A DNA stretch of 64,000 nt from Tubiluchus corallicola (lineage: Eukaryota; Priapulida; Priapulimorpha; Priapulimorphida; Tubiluchidae): assembly GCA_030141605.1 (NCBI GenBank), contig JAQGDQ010000033.1:558001-622000 (forward strand), in the 5' to 3' direction. A program made the translations under genes and the position numbers. This document shows positions 1 through 11,655 of this stretch, piece after piece (position 1 is the stretch's first letter; the number at the start of each line of letters is the position of its first letter). A model generated the notes under the pieces. The model saw nothing but the letters and a program-made list of their open reading frames with translations, had not been told where the DNA came from and made no database searches.

Positions 1-2312
1 CTCAGATGAAAGTACTTTTCGTATTATTATTACATTGTATTAGTTCAAGTGAAAGCTTGTATTTTGAACCTTAATCACCTATTATGCAATATAAGTGCCT
101 TTTATAATGCAAGATTGTTGATTCATAATGATTCCTCTAAAACATGATTGGAACAGCCAGTGGGAGCTATGTATGCTAGTTTAAGAGGCAGGAGTCAGAC
201 AGTCCTAAATTCTAGGAGTCGCAGTCGAGGCTTGACCAATTCCACAACAACTCAGGCTTGCATTAGTAAGGTTGCTATAGGACGCAACTGTAGGGCTGTA
301 CAGTTGGGAATATCCTCAACAATATTTAATATAGCTGAAACAATGTCACGATGACAATATAATTAATAAATTGACATCTCACCTTTCCTAGTACCTGCAT
401 CGGCTGCAGTGCGAACCATGTTACTTGTAGAAACAAACAAATGCTTGAAATCGCTGTCTAGAAAATAAAATACATATATTTCAAGGACTTAAAGTACTTT
501 TGTTTATTATAACGATTGAACTTCAAAAGTCCACAGTGCAAGCGCTGAAAGTTAAAGATTGTGAGGGATGGAAGCTGATATAATAGTAGTTTCCTCATCA
601 CACTGCACAAATGTGCGTATTCAGTATCTACCTGATTTATAAATTGCGACTGGTCCCATCAAGGCCTCATTGGGGTACAGACAAATGATAACAGAAGTCA
701 TTAGTCAGAAGAGAAGACACTTCTAAGTCTGCTATTGCTGTTTAAAGTAGCTTGAATAAAAACCGAAAAACAATAATGCTAAAAAATAAGAAAGCATTAA
801 CGTCATTGCCGCTAAGGCCACGTGACAAGCATTACGGATATAACACTAAAGCCGGTGTCACACAGAACTCGACATAATCCGTAAGGCATGAGGACAAAAA
901 GCCACCACATTAAAAATGAAGATATGCTAACCCATGCACCCTGTCACGCATAATCCATTTGCCAACTCTCGCCTTCTGCAGGCTACCTACGGTAAGTCGT
1001 CACCCATAATCAGTGGTGGGCTCCTCACAAGCCGTTTTGTAAGTTTATAAAGTGCCTTATTGCGAAATAAATTAGACCATTAGTTTCATTTTCCGTAAGG
1101 CGCTTGGTATCACTAATGTGATAATTCGCGTATTAAAATATAGGAAAAAAATAAGAAAGACAGTTGTCAGCAAAAAGAGGTAACTGAAAAGTAGAAGATG
1201 AAGGTTGGTGAAGAACAATCCTTGAAGGAAGACAGAGGTTATCAATGATAATATGGAATGGAAACCATGTTAAATTCTCTTGCATTCTCTTACAGCGCGA
1301 AGGGGATGCTTGTTGTATACAGCTGACAAAGAGGAGATCGTTGAACCACCTGAAGTAAATGGGTCCAACCCACATTGTTCGTTCTGCTTTTATCTTTGAA
1401 TTATGCCGTGTTATGTAAAATAAAGCAACAGGATCGAGTGATTGGTTCGGTTTGAATCAGGTAAACTAATAAATTACGGTGAGAAATTATTGATTCATAA
1501 ATGCTGTCAGAAAAATGCTTATGCTTATGGCTTACAAATTATGGATTGCACTTTACGCTTTTCTCTTGTGAGACACAGGCCTAACACTGATGATCGAATA
1601 TTCAAATTAAAATACAGGCCTAAGCTGCAAATTCACGAAAAACATAATTGAAGATTAACACATTTCAATATTTGGAACTGCAACCCTTGTCGCAGTGAAG
1701 GAAAAACGTGCTTTTCATGCCTCCAAATAGTTACTTTAGTTTTTAATGTCAAAATAACTCGTCTTTTAACATGCTTATTTACATCTCAATCTAATACACA
1801 GTGCGAACGTTTACCTGGTGAAAATAATTACAGTTTTAAAGAAAATTGTAAAACTTAGATGATAAATTGATAAAACAAACATTTTCTTAAAAATCCAATA
1901 TGGTGTGTTAGTCCCGCGCTTATGAACAAAAGACTAGATTTAGCTAGTAATTATTCTTTGAACTGGTTCAGTCGTCTAATATGTATTGTGAGCTAAATTA
2001 TTTAATAACAAATCGACTGAACAGGATTTTAATCTAGTCTTGATTTGTTTAATCGTCAGTAAAACCTTAAAAACTCAAAAAATATTTCCAGTCCATTTAA
2101 CACTTATTTACACGCCAACTCACTTTAAAATCTTAATACGCACTGTGACAGACTTCAAAAAGTCCATAAAAAGAGAATAGATGGTAAGCGGCACTAGTAT
2201 TTCCACCACTGGGGGTGTTCCACTCGGACTGAAGCGGCCTCTTGAACCTTAGAATAAGGTAGTCAGTGGAAGACTAACAACCTTTCACATGGTGTGTAAT
2301 TTAACAGTGATA
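1..2312. other. Intergenic, no supported gene
   Basis: AT-rich sequence with only short open frames (for example 148-354 plus, 1133-1375 minus, 1442-1651 plus) that resemble no family I know and show no exon-like splice context. The far right end may hold very decayed 5' sequence of the LINE that becomes readable at about 2313. Confidence 0.6.
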
Positions 2313-4426
2313 TGTTAAATAATAACATCAGTAATTTACAGTGTGGAGGGTGTAAAAGCAGAGGAACATCAGATTACCTTTTTACATTAAGAGCCATGCT
2401 AGATTATAATAAAATGATGAATACAGATTTATACCGCTTATTTGGTGATGTTGAAAAGTCCTTTGAATGACTATGGCTACAAAATTGCATTTATCAATTA
2501 TGGAAATTAGGATCTATTTCTCGAAATACATTATATTTGTTTATAAGCTCAACGGTGAAGCTGATACCAAAATTAACACACTTCTCGGATTTACTAAAAA
2601 GTATTAAATTAATTGAAAATGTAAGGCAAGACACCCCAATGGGACCGACTTTATGTGGAATAACTATCAAATGATATAATTGTTAAATACAGTACCATCC
2701 TGTGACAATGTTAGGCCCGGTTCTAGAGGTCAGCATCCTTTTGTACGTGGATGACGTATTATCTGTAGGAAGTGCAAAAACTGCGATTAAAGCAGCAGAG
2801 AAGTTTCAGAGGGATATAGACTCAAAAAATGACAACTTTCAATTTAAAAGAAAACAGAATACATGGAAACCAATATGACAAAAAAGAGAAACAATCCTCA
2901 CTTCAAAAGTTGTGAGAGTGCTAGCATATAAAAAATGCTTTCAACGCACTCCATTCAGTGCTCGTTAAATGACTCAATATTGGGGGCATTAACAACATCA
3001 CATCCTAGATTGTTCCAATTTCGTACAACACGGTGAGAGAAAAAGTGCTTCCTTATATTTGTGCGTGAATATCTCCTATGTAGTTTTCGTTCATGATCAC
3101 GTAACTCTTTATGAGGATGTTCAAAGAAATCATTCAGATCCAAAACTGTGTTCTCATTCAATATTTTAAACACATTGGCAAGACCAATTGTGTTACATCT
3201 CTCCTCTAAGGTAGATATATTGCTAAGATCCAGATCGCTAACAAGACGTAAACATCTTCATTGAACCTTTTCCAACTTTTCTTTAAAAGATACGTATTGC
3301 GAAGCCCAAACAAAGACTCCATACTCCAGCAGGAGCCTGATTAGAGCCTTATAAATAGGTACAACAACTGTTGACCCATGACATACAATTGAACTTCTAA
3401 TAATGCCAATTCTTTGGTTAGCAGTCTTTATAATATGAGCAACATGATCACTAAATTTCAGTGAGTCGGATATGTAAATCCCGAGATCTTGGACCTTATC
3501 AACTTGAGGTATCATACCATTACGTAAAGTGTAAGAAGTATCAACATTGGCCTGTCAAATATTGTGCAAAGCACAGGAAGGAACTAATATTGAATGTAAA
3601 AAACGGCTAAATTAAACAAACTCACGAATACAAATACTTGGGAGATCAGTTCAATAGTAAAAATAATTATCAACTCTGTTTGAAAAGAAAAGATGAAATT
3701 TATGATCTCATACGTAATGAACATTGGTAGCGAATTTAAAGTTGGAACTACTGTCACAGCTGTTCAGCTAATGCTGTGTGAAAATACGGGTAATACCATC
3801 AATAATCAATAATGCTGAGGCTTGGACCAATCTCAGTAAAAACAAAATTGGATTAATTAGAACACATACAAAAAGAAGCAAAATTTTATGCCAAAAAATA
3901 GCACGCCATCTTACAAGTGCAAATAAATAATAACTTTAATAAATGATGGTATTCAAAAATTAAACACATCGAGAAAAAATATAATATTTATATAAATACA
4001 GTGGATATAAATGCAATAAACAAATCTACATGGAAAAGTATGTAAAAAATGAAATGCATTTATTTATAGAAAAAGAATTTCAAACCAAAATAGAAACCGC
4101 GACAAAAGTGACATTTTAAAAAACCTTGCAAGGGCAAATGCACGTTGAAAAGTGCCAGACAGATGAAGTGAAAGATATTAATTATTATGGCAATCAGGCT
4201 TAATATGACAGATGTTAAAGTGAATTTCAAAAATCTGTATAACGGGGATCTGAAATGTTCTTTATGTGAGGTAGCAGAGGATACTACTGAACATCTTTTC
4301 GAATGTACACCTGTGTATGATAGCAATTTGGGCGTATTATTAACACTTGATATAAGTGAATGTAGCGTGAATAAATTACGAATGATTAGTATGTATGTTA
4401 ATGAGCTGTTGAAACTAAAAATATAA
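2313..4426 (+). pseudogene. Degenerate non-LTR retrotransposon (LINE) reverse transcriptase, interrupted
   Basis: This is a dead reverse transcriptase on the plus strand in two pieces. The left piece (about 2313-2885) reads as RT palm sequence: a finger segment with GTSDYLFTLRA, a segment reading GDVEKSFE followed by a stop, and the catalytic motif YVDDVL near 2741-2761. The right piece (about 3610-4426) carries the downstream region: EYKYLGDQFNSK at about 3625, SIINNAEAW at about 3800, and a C-terminal frame (4187-4426) with a CxxC...HxxxxC zinc-knuckle-like motif that ends many LINE ORF2 proteins. Stops and frameshifts throughout rule out activity. The two pieces are separated by an unrelated LINE fragment in opposite orientation, so the second element probably jumped into this one. 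The exact family (CR1/Jockey-like) is inferred from the motif style only. Confidence 0.8.
2955..3552 (-). pseudogene. LINE reverse transcriptase C-terminal fragment nested in another LINE
   Basis: On the minus strand a frame running from about 3545 to the stop at 2955-2957 reads as the C-terminal part of a non-LTR reverse transcriptase. It has a KVQDLGIYISDSLKFSDH segment, IYKALIRLLLEYGVFVWAS, then EKVQ followed by one internal stop at about 3258. Beyond that stop the same frame continues through RTNIRKHFFSHRVVRNWNNL and ends IESFNEH, the usual tail of CR1-like ORF2 proteins. Only one stop interrupts about 590 nt, so it is younger than the element around it. It is 5'-truncated, as expected for aborted target-primed reverse transcription. 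No clear target-site duplication was found. Confidence 0.82.
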
Positions 4427-7400
4427 TCCAAGACGAGTGAACAGCACAAGTAAAGTGATGTAAAAGATATTTGATGTGATTTTGAAAGCAACTTGTGATC
4501 GTATCGTTGATCTCACAAACAGACACTTCTTAATATGCCTGTTTGCTCGTCACTGGTAGTGAAGAGGATCGAGTGTATCCACGGTAATATTAAAATACAC
4601 GTATACTGCTGATACACTGCGGTTACATATTTTCCGGTCACAAGATTTTTACCAAAAATGATAAACTTTGCTTCTCTGTCGAAAATTGTTGATGAAGAAC
4701 ATTAAACTTACATGAATATAAAACAAACCAAATGTATGCAAAGTTTGGCGGCAAAACTGCTGAGGAATGTTGGCGCACTGTTGTGCCGTATTGATGATTA
4801 ACCACGACTGAAACAACAATGCAATAAGAGTCATACTCCCACGATACTACCAAGCTTGCTTCAGCTAAGGATTTAGAACAAAAAATGATAACTATTGTTC
4901 CACTGTATCCTTCAGAATCCGGAAGCCATGTCTATTAGAGTATTACTTGTTACACTTGCTTAGTAATTAAGATAACTTAGATGTCACTAGCATCTGGAAA
5001 ATTTATAACTTGTAGATGATAAAAATCCACAAAATCCAGTTGTTGTCTCAGCTGCAACAAAAATTATTAGCAGCTTTACAGAATGATTTTCAGAATTATT
5101 ATAGCTAGAATGGTGACTGACAGATATTATGTTGATATTCAGTTGTGGTAAACAACTGCTGATTTGAAGATGTTGAGATTGTCATCAATATTAATAATGA
5201 ATGAATATTAATAATTCTTAATAATGGCCAAAAGTACACATGAGCTGATAGCAAATGACTGCTTGAGTATGATGCTTGCCCTACAAATTTCATTTGCTAT
5301 TTGCTCTTATGGAGAAATGACATTGTGAATTCTACATTTGAACGTGTCGGAGAGATGTAACTTGAGTAAATGGCTTATATTGCCATTGGTAACTGGGATT
5401 TGGTTAGGCCACAAACTCTGTTGAATCAACAACCCCCCCCTCCGTAGTTGAATGCTTTGTGCCAGTGTATATAAGAAAGTGCAAATAGAAAAAAACGAAT
5501 TTGATCTTGGCACCATGTGACCTGAAAATTTAAAGCAATGTATTAGCATTCTGACAAAAAGCAATTTTTAAACAAACAAGATTTTGTGTGATTCAGAAAT
5601 ACATTGCTTTTACAAATAAATGATTATTAAACTTGTATAATGGATTGGTTAGCTAAAATCTGCATCTTGGATACTGCACATGTGCACGTGTAGAAAGTTC
5701 TGTTGATCATGAAAGGACTTCAAAAACCGTAAAAAATTTCTTTACAAGACTGCAAATGAGAACCTGTAATACCGCTGAGATTACAGTATCGTATTTCAAT
5801 CAAACTTGTGCGAAGGAGATGTGGCATCTTAATTCACAACGTATGTTTGTGAAATTACTTGACTCAAAGTCCAACTCACATTAACTTCTTAATCAAAGGT
5901 TCACTGTATTCGTTGAGTTTCTGTATCTTGAATTTGTCAAAAAATGCTTACAAGCAATCATGTTTTAGAAAATCCATTAATATACACATTTACAATTATT
6001 GCGTGTGTCATATACATGAAATCTGGTTTATAATTATTACTGATTCGCGACTCCACATCTCATGTGCAAATCAGTTTTGTAGCAATGGCAATCGTAGCTT
6101 CATGTGATGTGACTTCAAAATGACAACATAATTATAACCAAAATCATATCTTCAAAAATTCATGCATGATAAGTTTAATGGAAAATAATCATTTTGCATA
6201 ACTGCAGTTTAGTAATGATTTCATTCTGATAAGAATTCTTATGAAAATGTAGCTAATTGAACCTAAGACATCATGCCAGTATCTTTCATCACTGTAACAC
6301 TTGCAAGATTTAAAAAATGGTACTTTTGACACCAACAAACGAAAAATACATAATCATTTATGGTTCGTGAAATTTTGGTCGCGTCTGCTTTACGAGTGGT
6401 CAAAAAATCATAGTATCCTCCTAGTAACCAAAGTAAAGCAATGCCTAGCCTGATTACTAAAAAGGATGAGTGATCGTCGAGAAATAAAACTGCTTCTGTG
6501 CAGTCTAACAATCACACTAACCCACTATTTACCTCATCGTTTACTTCTCTGCTGTTCAGTGTCTTATCTTAAAACACTATTTCTGATAACGAGAAAGATT
6601 CCATCCTGTACTAACTACCTTTATTAACTAGGCCCTGTCAGTGAGTGCGCTGCCCTGGCTTGTAGCAAGCTAAATCTTGTAAATAGTGTAAATAAATATT
6701 TCAATTACAAACATACGCTGCACGCAAAAAAGTCGCAAATGATAAAACAGCTGGAAATAACGAGTAAGCAAAAAGGTTCCTAAACAAGCAAATAAAGTGC
6801 ATTAAATTAGCTGTCACAATATTTGCATTACATGTCTTTTGGCAATTTGTAATAAAATAATGTTCACCATTCTGAATACATGTACAAGTGCCAATGCAGT
6901 TCTGTAGAAGCCTTCAGATGATTAATGAATAACCTAATGTTGCACATCTTACACTTACAAATGCACATCAAAATAACAATACCATACATTGGTAGAAAAT
7001 ACAGAAATACAAAACTGTGTACACCAGTTTATAACAACTATAAATTGACTGTTGAAAACTTCTATAGTATTATAAAAGACTGAAAGGACCATATTATATA
7101 AGTGCATGTTTGTCTCCTTATGCACACCACAGCTATTGCACCTACAGAGTTGAAGCTTGGCACACTGAAGGAGTTTTTGTAGAGTGATACAATCAAGAAT
7201 ACACACAGCCACGGCCGTTAAATAAACTCAGAATCTCTCAGTGGACTTACCCATTATATGGGTGTCTTGCAAACCAGTTTATTCTAGTTGAAAGTACATG
7301 CAGGCTCAGTGAACGTGCGTCTACAAGTGGGGAATTTGATGCGTGGGTTTTATACCAGATTTACATGAAACTTCCTCCAAAGCAAATGTGCACATCATTC

Positions 7401-9045
7401 TTGTGTAGCGGTAAACTTTACATGTGCAGGCGCAGATACAGAATTTAGAAAAATGATGGGCCCAACAAAAAAGCAGCTACGCGGACTGTAAGCTCTCCCA
7501 GCAGGGTCCGTGACAGAGCACCAGCCACCAACACATTTTCCTATATTTAAAAGCATTTTGGAGGCCTCAAATGAGATATAAATTCTGGTACACGGACTTC
7601 CTCAAACGTGAAAAATGGTGCCTTAATAAATATATTTTACCTCCACTCATCTAGGTAATATTCATTGTATTCCATTGTTGTACTCATATACCTTAAAGCA
7701 AGTTCCTAATACAATGCAATGCGGATGACCCATTACTTAAGCTTAACTTTTTTAGTGTCAAAATTATCTACCCAGCAAAATGTGGATAGTCAAACATAAA
7801 AATATTCAATTATTAGTAAATTCAAATGTTGATAGTTACACACACAGAAACCTCCACTCACTGGATAAGTTTTACAGTGTTCAGTGGTTGCTCCCAAACT
7901 ATTGCAAATTTTGAGTGCAAATTTATAACCATTTTTTTCTGATTTGAGATTGATAAGTTTACAGCCCACCCACTGTTCATACAAAATTTAACAAGTTTGC
8001 GTGCGTGCTAATTTTTCCCATTGGACACAGCTAAACAGCATAACGTCTCAGCCACACATGCATTTTACGCATTGTAGACAATTTTGTGGCTGCTATAAGC
8101 TATTTCTTATGTCACCTCAAACTTGTAACTCATAATTTCACAGAAATATATTACTATACTACACAGAGTACATAACTTTCTAGTGCTTTGAAAAATAGAA
8201 CCGTACATAAAAAATGTACTAAATTTTAGTTGTGTGTGATTTTAATGTGATTATTGACTACACACTGATTACACTGATCACTACCCAATCCCAACACTGC
8301 TTTTAAATAAGCCTTAGATTGTATGACTCACAATTTTCGGACACTTTGGTAATGCTCCCATACTCGGTGTTAAATTTGGCTTCACCAATGAAAGCTATTA
8401 TATCATGAAATGATCTGAAGAGGCTAAAAATAACTTCCAGTTCTAGTTTTGGCTTTTAAGCAGATGACTGCTAGCTCCGCTGGTCAAGTGAGCACCTGTA
8501 ATATACATCATCTTCTATTGGCCTGCAGGTTACAGTTGAGGAGCTGATTCACACTCGTTTTACTATGCCACCAAACCAACTGCAGAACGACTTACATGGT
8601 GTGCAGCAATATCTTTGCTTAAAAATTCTATTATTACAGGAAGGCACAGCGTTTTTACATTACAGTCATTAATGCAGAACTTTTTACATGATGTCAGTCA
8701 TTAAAAACTAAACATTCTAATGCTTATGATGCACAGAAAATGTTCATCTGGTGTGTTGTAAGTGCTACTGTGAAAGGCGAATAACTGTTACCTAGGCCCC
8801 TTGTGCCACCCCATAAATCCGCCACTGACACACGTGTCAAAGTAGTCAGTACTGTCAGGCATCGTCATTACTGTTGTGGACAATCAAAAACTGCTTTACC
8901 TGCCATCCATCTTGTTGAATGTTCCACAGGAAAGGTTTATAACAGAAGTTTACCACTACACTTTAAAATTGTTTGGAAGGGTCCAAAAATTATATTAGTG
9001 AGTTGAAGCGAAACGATGGAAGGCTGTATAACCAAATTAAAATAT
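4427..9045. other. Intergenic, no supported gene
   Basis: About 4.6 kb of AT-rich sequence. The short open frames here (for example 5307-5564, 6263-6511 and 6955-7212 on minus) are not recognisable and lack convincing splice signals. I see no RNA genes, long tandem arrays or RT motifs in this stretch. Confidence 0.55.
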
Positions 9046-9942
9046 TTATAATATGCCTCGCAAACCCATGTGGCCACACTTTTTCCCAGCAATTTTACAG
9101 CCAAATTCTAATACTCTCAAAACAGGCTCACCCTTACATAGATGTGAAATACAAGCTGCAATGAATGTGTCACCAGCACCTAATGTGTCTATAACACAAG
9201 CTGGTTTCACAGCGGGACAGGATATTACTAAGCCATCGGCAGTACATGCACTTGCTCCATTAGCACCCCATGGGCATATAATAGTAGCACTGGGTCTACA
9301 GCTTTTATGTAGTCCTTTGGCAGCTTCTTCCATTGTTGTGAAACCTTTGTATACTGCATAATCTTTGCCTACAAACACTATATCACCAATGTGCAAAAGT
9401 GGAGTTAGTTCATCGTATGGTTTCTCAACCTCAACTGATATCTTGATCCCAACATCTGCACTCGTCAAATTATACTGACGAACAGCATCAGCCATTTTTT
9501 TAATATGGTCCACATTTCTTGACCTGCCTTCAAAATGAACCCAACAAAATTTTGCTAAGGATAACTTTTCGAAATCACTGAAAGAAACTTCAGGCAAATT
9601 TTTCTTACAATGTAGTATTGTGCGGGATCCATTCTCAGAATTTATGATTACAGAACTCAGCGGCGTCTCGCATTTATCGTGGACAATATAATTAGCTTCA
9701 ATTCCACTCTCTTGAAAGTCTGCCTGCAGGTATTTGGATGGCCAGTCATTTGTGATGACTCCCAAAAATTCACATTTGACACCCAATTGGACAAGAATAG
9801 TGCAATTGTTTGATGCATTCCCACCTCGAACTATGTATTGATCAATGCATCTTTGGTCGGTATCTTCCTTGGGGTAGGCACGACATACACTAACATTATC
9901 CACACATACAAGCCCAATGCACAAAACTGACTTGCCATTCAT
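9046..9942 (-). CDS. KHK: Ketohexokinase (fructokinase), single-exon coding region
   Basis: Phosphorylates D-fructose to fructose 1-phosphate with ATP, the first cytosolic step of fructolysis. The 298-residue product equals the usual length of animal KHK and belongs to the PfkB/ribokinase family. Visible signatures: YPKED at 23-27, the sugar-binding RGGNASNN at 39-46, NGSRTI at 104-109, EVEKP at 171-175, W225, and the catalytic anion-hole motif DTLGAGDTF at 252-260 with D258 as predicted base. The C-terminus has the family-typical AGKKCG. The coding region has no intron, whereas vertebrate KHK has several including the alternative 3A/3C exons, so that isoform choice is absent here. A splice-acceptor-like sequence (cttgttcatttcag) ends 3 nt before the ATG, implying a 5' leader exon or trans-splicing. 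ANAPC15 ends 279 bp upstream on the same strand. Confidence 0.95.
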   Translation of the reverse strand: MNGKSVLCIGLVCVDNVSVCRAYPKEDTDQRCIDQYIVRGGNASNNCTILVQLGVKCEFLGVITNDWPSKYLQADFQESGIEANYIVHDKCETPLSSVIINSENGSRTILHCKKNLPEVSFSDFEKLSLAKFCWVHFEGRSRNVDHIKKMADAVRQYNLTSADVGIKISVEVEKPYDELTPLLHIGDIVFVGKDYAVYKGFTTMEEAAKGLHKSCRPSATIICPWGANGASACTADGLVISCPAVKPACVIDTLGAGDTFIAACISHLCKGEPVLRVLEFGCKIAGKKCGHMGLRGIL

Positions 9943-9945
9943 TTT

Positions 9946-9960
9946 CTGAAATGAACAAGC
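9946..9960 (-). promoter_or_regulatory. Putative splice acceptor just before the KHK ATG
   Basis: Read on the minus strand, a pyrimidine-rich stretch ending in CAG lies directly before AAA-ATG of KHK. It could accept a cis-spliced 5' UTR exon or a spliced leader. A purely chance match is possible, since only about a dozen bases are involved. Confidence 0.5.
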
Positions 9961-10127
9961 GTTCTTTGATAAGTGCTATGTTTTTACACATTCAATTAAT
10001 CCCTTAAAACAGGTTTGGACTTAGGAAACAACAAGGCATACATGATTAACAAATAGAATAAGCAATGGATCAGCAAAATGTACTTTTGTTTGCAATTAGG
10101 TTGCATTTTCCTTTCTTTCAGTAACTT

Positions 10128-10133
10128 TTTATT
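10128..10133 (-). terminator. AATAAA polyadenylation signal for ANAPC15
   Basis: The plus strand reads TTTATT here, which is AATAAA on the minus strand, about 90 nt past the ANAPC15 stop and about 180 nt before the KHK acceptor. Position and sequence fit a cleavage signal for ANAPC15. Confidence 0.6.
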
Positions 10134-10221
10134 GTAATGTTATATTGGCAGAATGTCTATGTGTTTAAAATACGTTCAAATTACAAATTTTGCACAAAAT
10201 ATCAACACATTTTTAGAAACT

Positions 10222-10602
10222 CTATAAAAGCCAAGGGGGAGATTCAGAATTTGGATCAGCAATCTCCATTTCTGCATCAACAGGAGAATCGCGGTCTGCA
10301 TTCTGTATTCGATATTCATAGTTCATATCATCAGAATCTAATTCATTGTCATCATCATCATCGTTCGTTTCACTTTCATCATCATTATCTTCCTCAAATT
10401 CGTCATCATCTTCAAACCGTTCTGATGCTTTCTTTCCGATAGGAATCACATCTTTGCTTTGATCGGCTATGCTCCGAAGCCATGCTTGATGCTCAAGTTC
10501 TAGTTGTGATAATTCTGCTTCGTCATCAACAGGTCTATCCACATTAAACCACAATGGGTCAACCACATGAGGTAATAGGGAAGGAAACACGGGTGCAGTC
10601 AT
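10222..10602 (-). CDS. ANAPC15: Anaphase-promoting complex subunit 15 (APC15/MND2 family)
   Basis: Small subunit of the anaphase-promoting complex/cyclosome, a nuclear/cytosolic E3 ubiquitin ligase. In animals APC15 promotes Cdc20 turnover and release of the mitotic checkpoint complex. The 126-residue frame has the family layout: an N-terminal FPSLLPHVVDPLWFNVDRP block (6-24), a helical LELEHQAWLRSIA block (34-46), VIPIGK (52-57), and a long acidic D/E-rich tail from about 61 on. I chose the ATG at 10602 rather than the in-frame ATG at 10626 because the family begins M-x(2-3)-FPSL and because an acceptor-like TACTAAGCAG ends one base before it. There is no intron in the coding region. It sits upstream of KHK on the same strand, 279 bp apart. 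Confidence 0.93.
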   Translation of the reverse strand: MTAPVFPSLLPHVVDPLWFNVDRPVDDEAELSQLELEHQAWLRSIADQSKDVIPIGKKASERFEDDDEFEEDNDDESETNDDDDDNELDSDDMNYEYRIQNADRDSPVDAEMEIADPNSESPPWLL

Positions 10603-11337
10603 CCTGCTTAGTACGTAAGTTAGCAATGTGATGTTTATGGCTCAATAGTGTTGTCAGAAAACATTAAGTCATAACAAAGAAAAATACCTGAAAATAGATT
10701 AAGCAAAGATAAATGGCACAGCTACATTTTCCTGGCTCATAGGCCAGGTCAAAGCAAAATAGGCCTATTTCAAAATCAGCAAACTCCAGTATTATCATAC
10801 AGTGACTTAAATAGCCACTTAATTCTATGCTATACAGTATACAACAAGGCCTGCTACAATGTGCTAAATTGTTTAACAATTCCATATCATTGAATTTATA
10901 TCACTGAATTATTTAGTAATGCTAGCCTGCCATTGAGGGTGCCATTGCATTTTTAAACTTACTTATGTTCTGTGAAGCAAACACATTGCTTGGTAGACAA
11001 TTTCATGAACTAATCATTCAATGACTGAAGAAATGTTTGCTAACACTGAACAAAAAGTTTATCAGGGTGTCCTGATATTAGTAACAGTGAAGGGGTAAAT
11101 AGCAATATCCCATTTCTGGATTATGAATGTCACGCGCTAAGCAAACACTCCTGAAAAGTGAATTGCTTCAAAAAATTGAACTCACATAATATACTACGCG
11201 ACTATACAACAGCAAATGACTAAACTTTTATATGAAAGCAACACGGCAGATAAATCTCGGCAACACAGCAGGTGATTACTGTTCACTTTAACATGGGCTT
11301 ACCAATATGAACTGTGTCTACCAATGCATCTATACTT
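10603..11337. other. Region upstream of ANAPC15, no supported gene
   Basis: AT-rich sequence. The ANAPC15 promoter or 5' leader exon would be expected here if transcription is conventional, but I cannot point to a specific promoter element. The open frame at 10664-10885 (minus) resembles nothing I know. Confidence 0.4.
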
Positions 11338-11510
11338 GTCTCAAGTTGGTTTGATATTCGACATTCGATATTCAATTCACCAGTCTCAAGTTGGTTTGAT
11401 ATTCGACGTTCGATATTCAATCGATCTGTCTCAAATTGTTTGATATTCGACGTTCGATCGATCCGTCTCAATTTGGCTTGATATTCGAAGTTCGATATTC
11501 AATATTGAAG
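11338..11510. repeat. Tandem repeat, about 45-bp unit, four copies
   Basis: Units begin with GTCTCAAGTTGGTTTGATATT or close variants at 11338, 11383, 11428 and 11465. Spacing is 45, 45 and 37 bp. Each unit also holds shorter internal repeats of TTCGAYRTTCGATATTC. The same unit appears inverted at 15261-15291, linking the two loci. Confidence 0.8.
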
Positions 11511-11559
11511 GTAAAAACAGTTTAATGTGGTTTAATATTCGAGATTCGGCATGGCTTCA

Positions 11560-11655
11560 AATACACGTCCCACTTTTTGAATGTGAAACTCGGGGGAAAA
11601 GTGCTGGCATACGGGAACAAGAAAGTGTGCAACGGGCAGACACCCATATGATTAG
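11560..11655 (+). mobile_element. Fragment of the palindrome-associated repeat family
   Basis: Shares ordered blocks with 14660-14750: GTGAAACT, GGCATAC, GGAACAAGAAAGT, GCAACGG, then CATAYGATT. It is cut at about 11655 by the element at 11656-12045, and the family motif AATGAGCTAG resumes on the far side at about 12041. Confidence 0.6.

Noticed and set aside
4060-4491. Minus-strand open frame of 143 codons
   Set aside because: Antisense to the C-terminal LINE remnant on plus, which has recognisable motifs.
9053-9361. Plus-strand open frame of 102 codons
   Set aside because: Antisense shadow of the well-conserved KHK coding sequence.
10137-10442. Plus-strand His-rich open frame
   Set aside because: Antisense of the acidic tail of ANAPC15.
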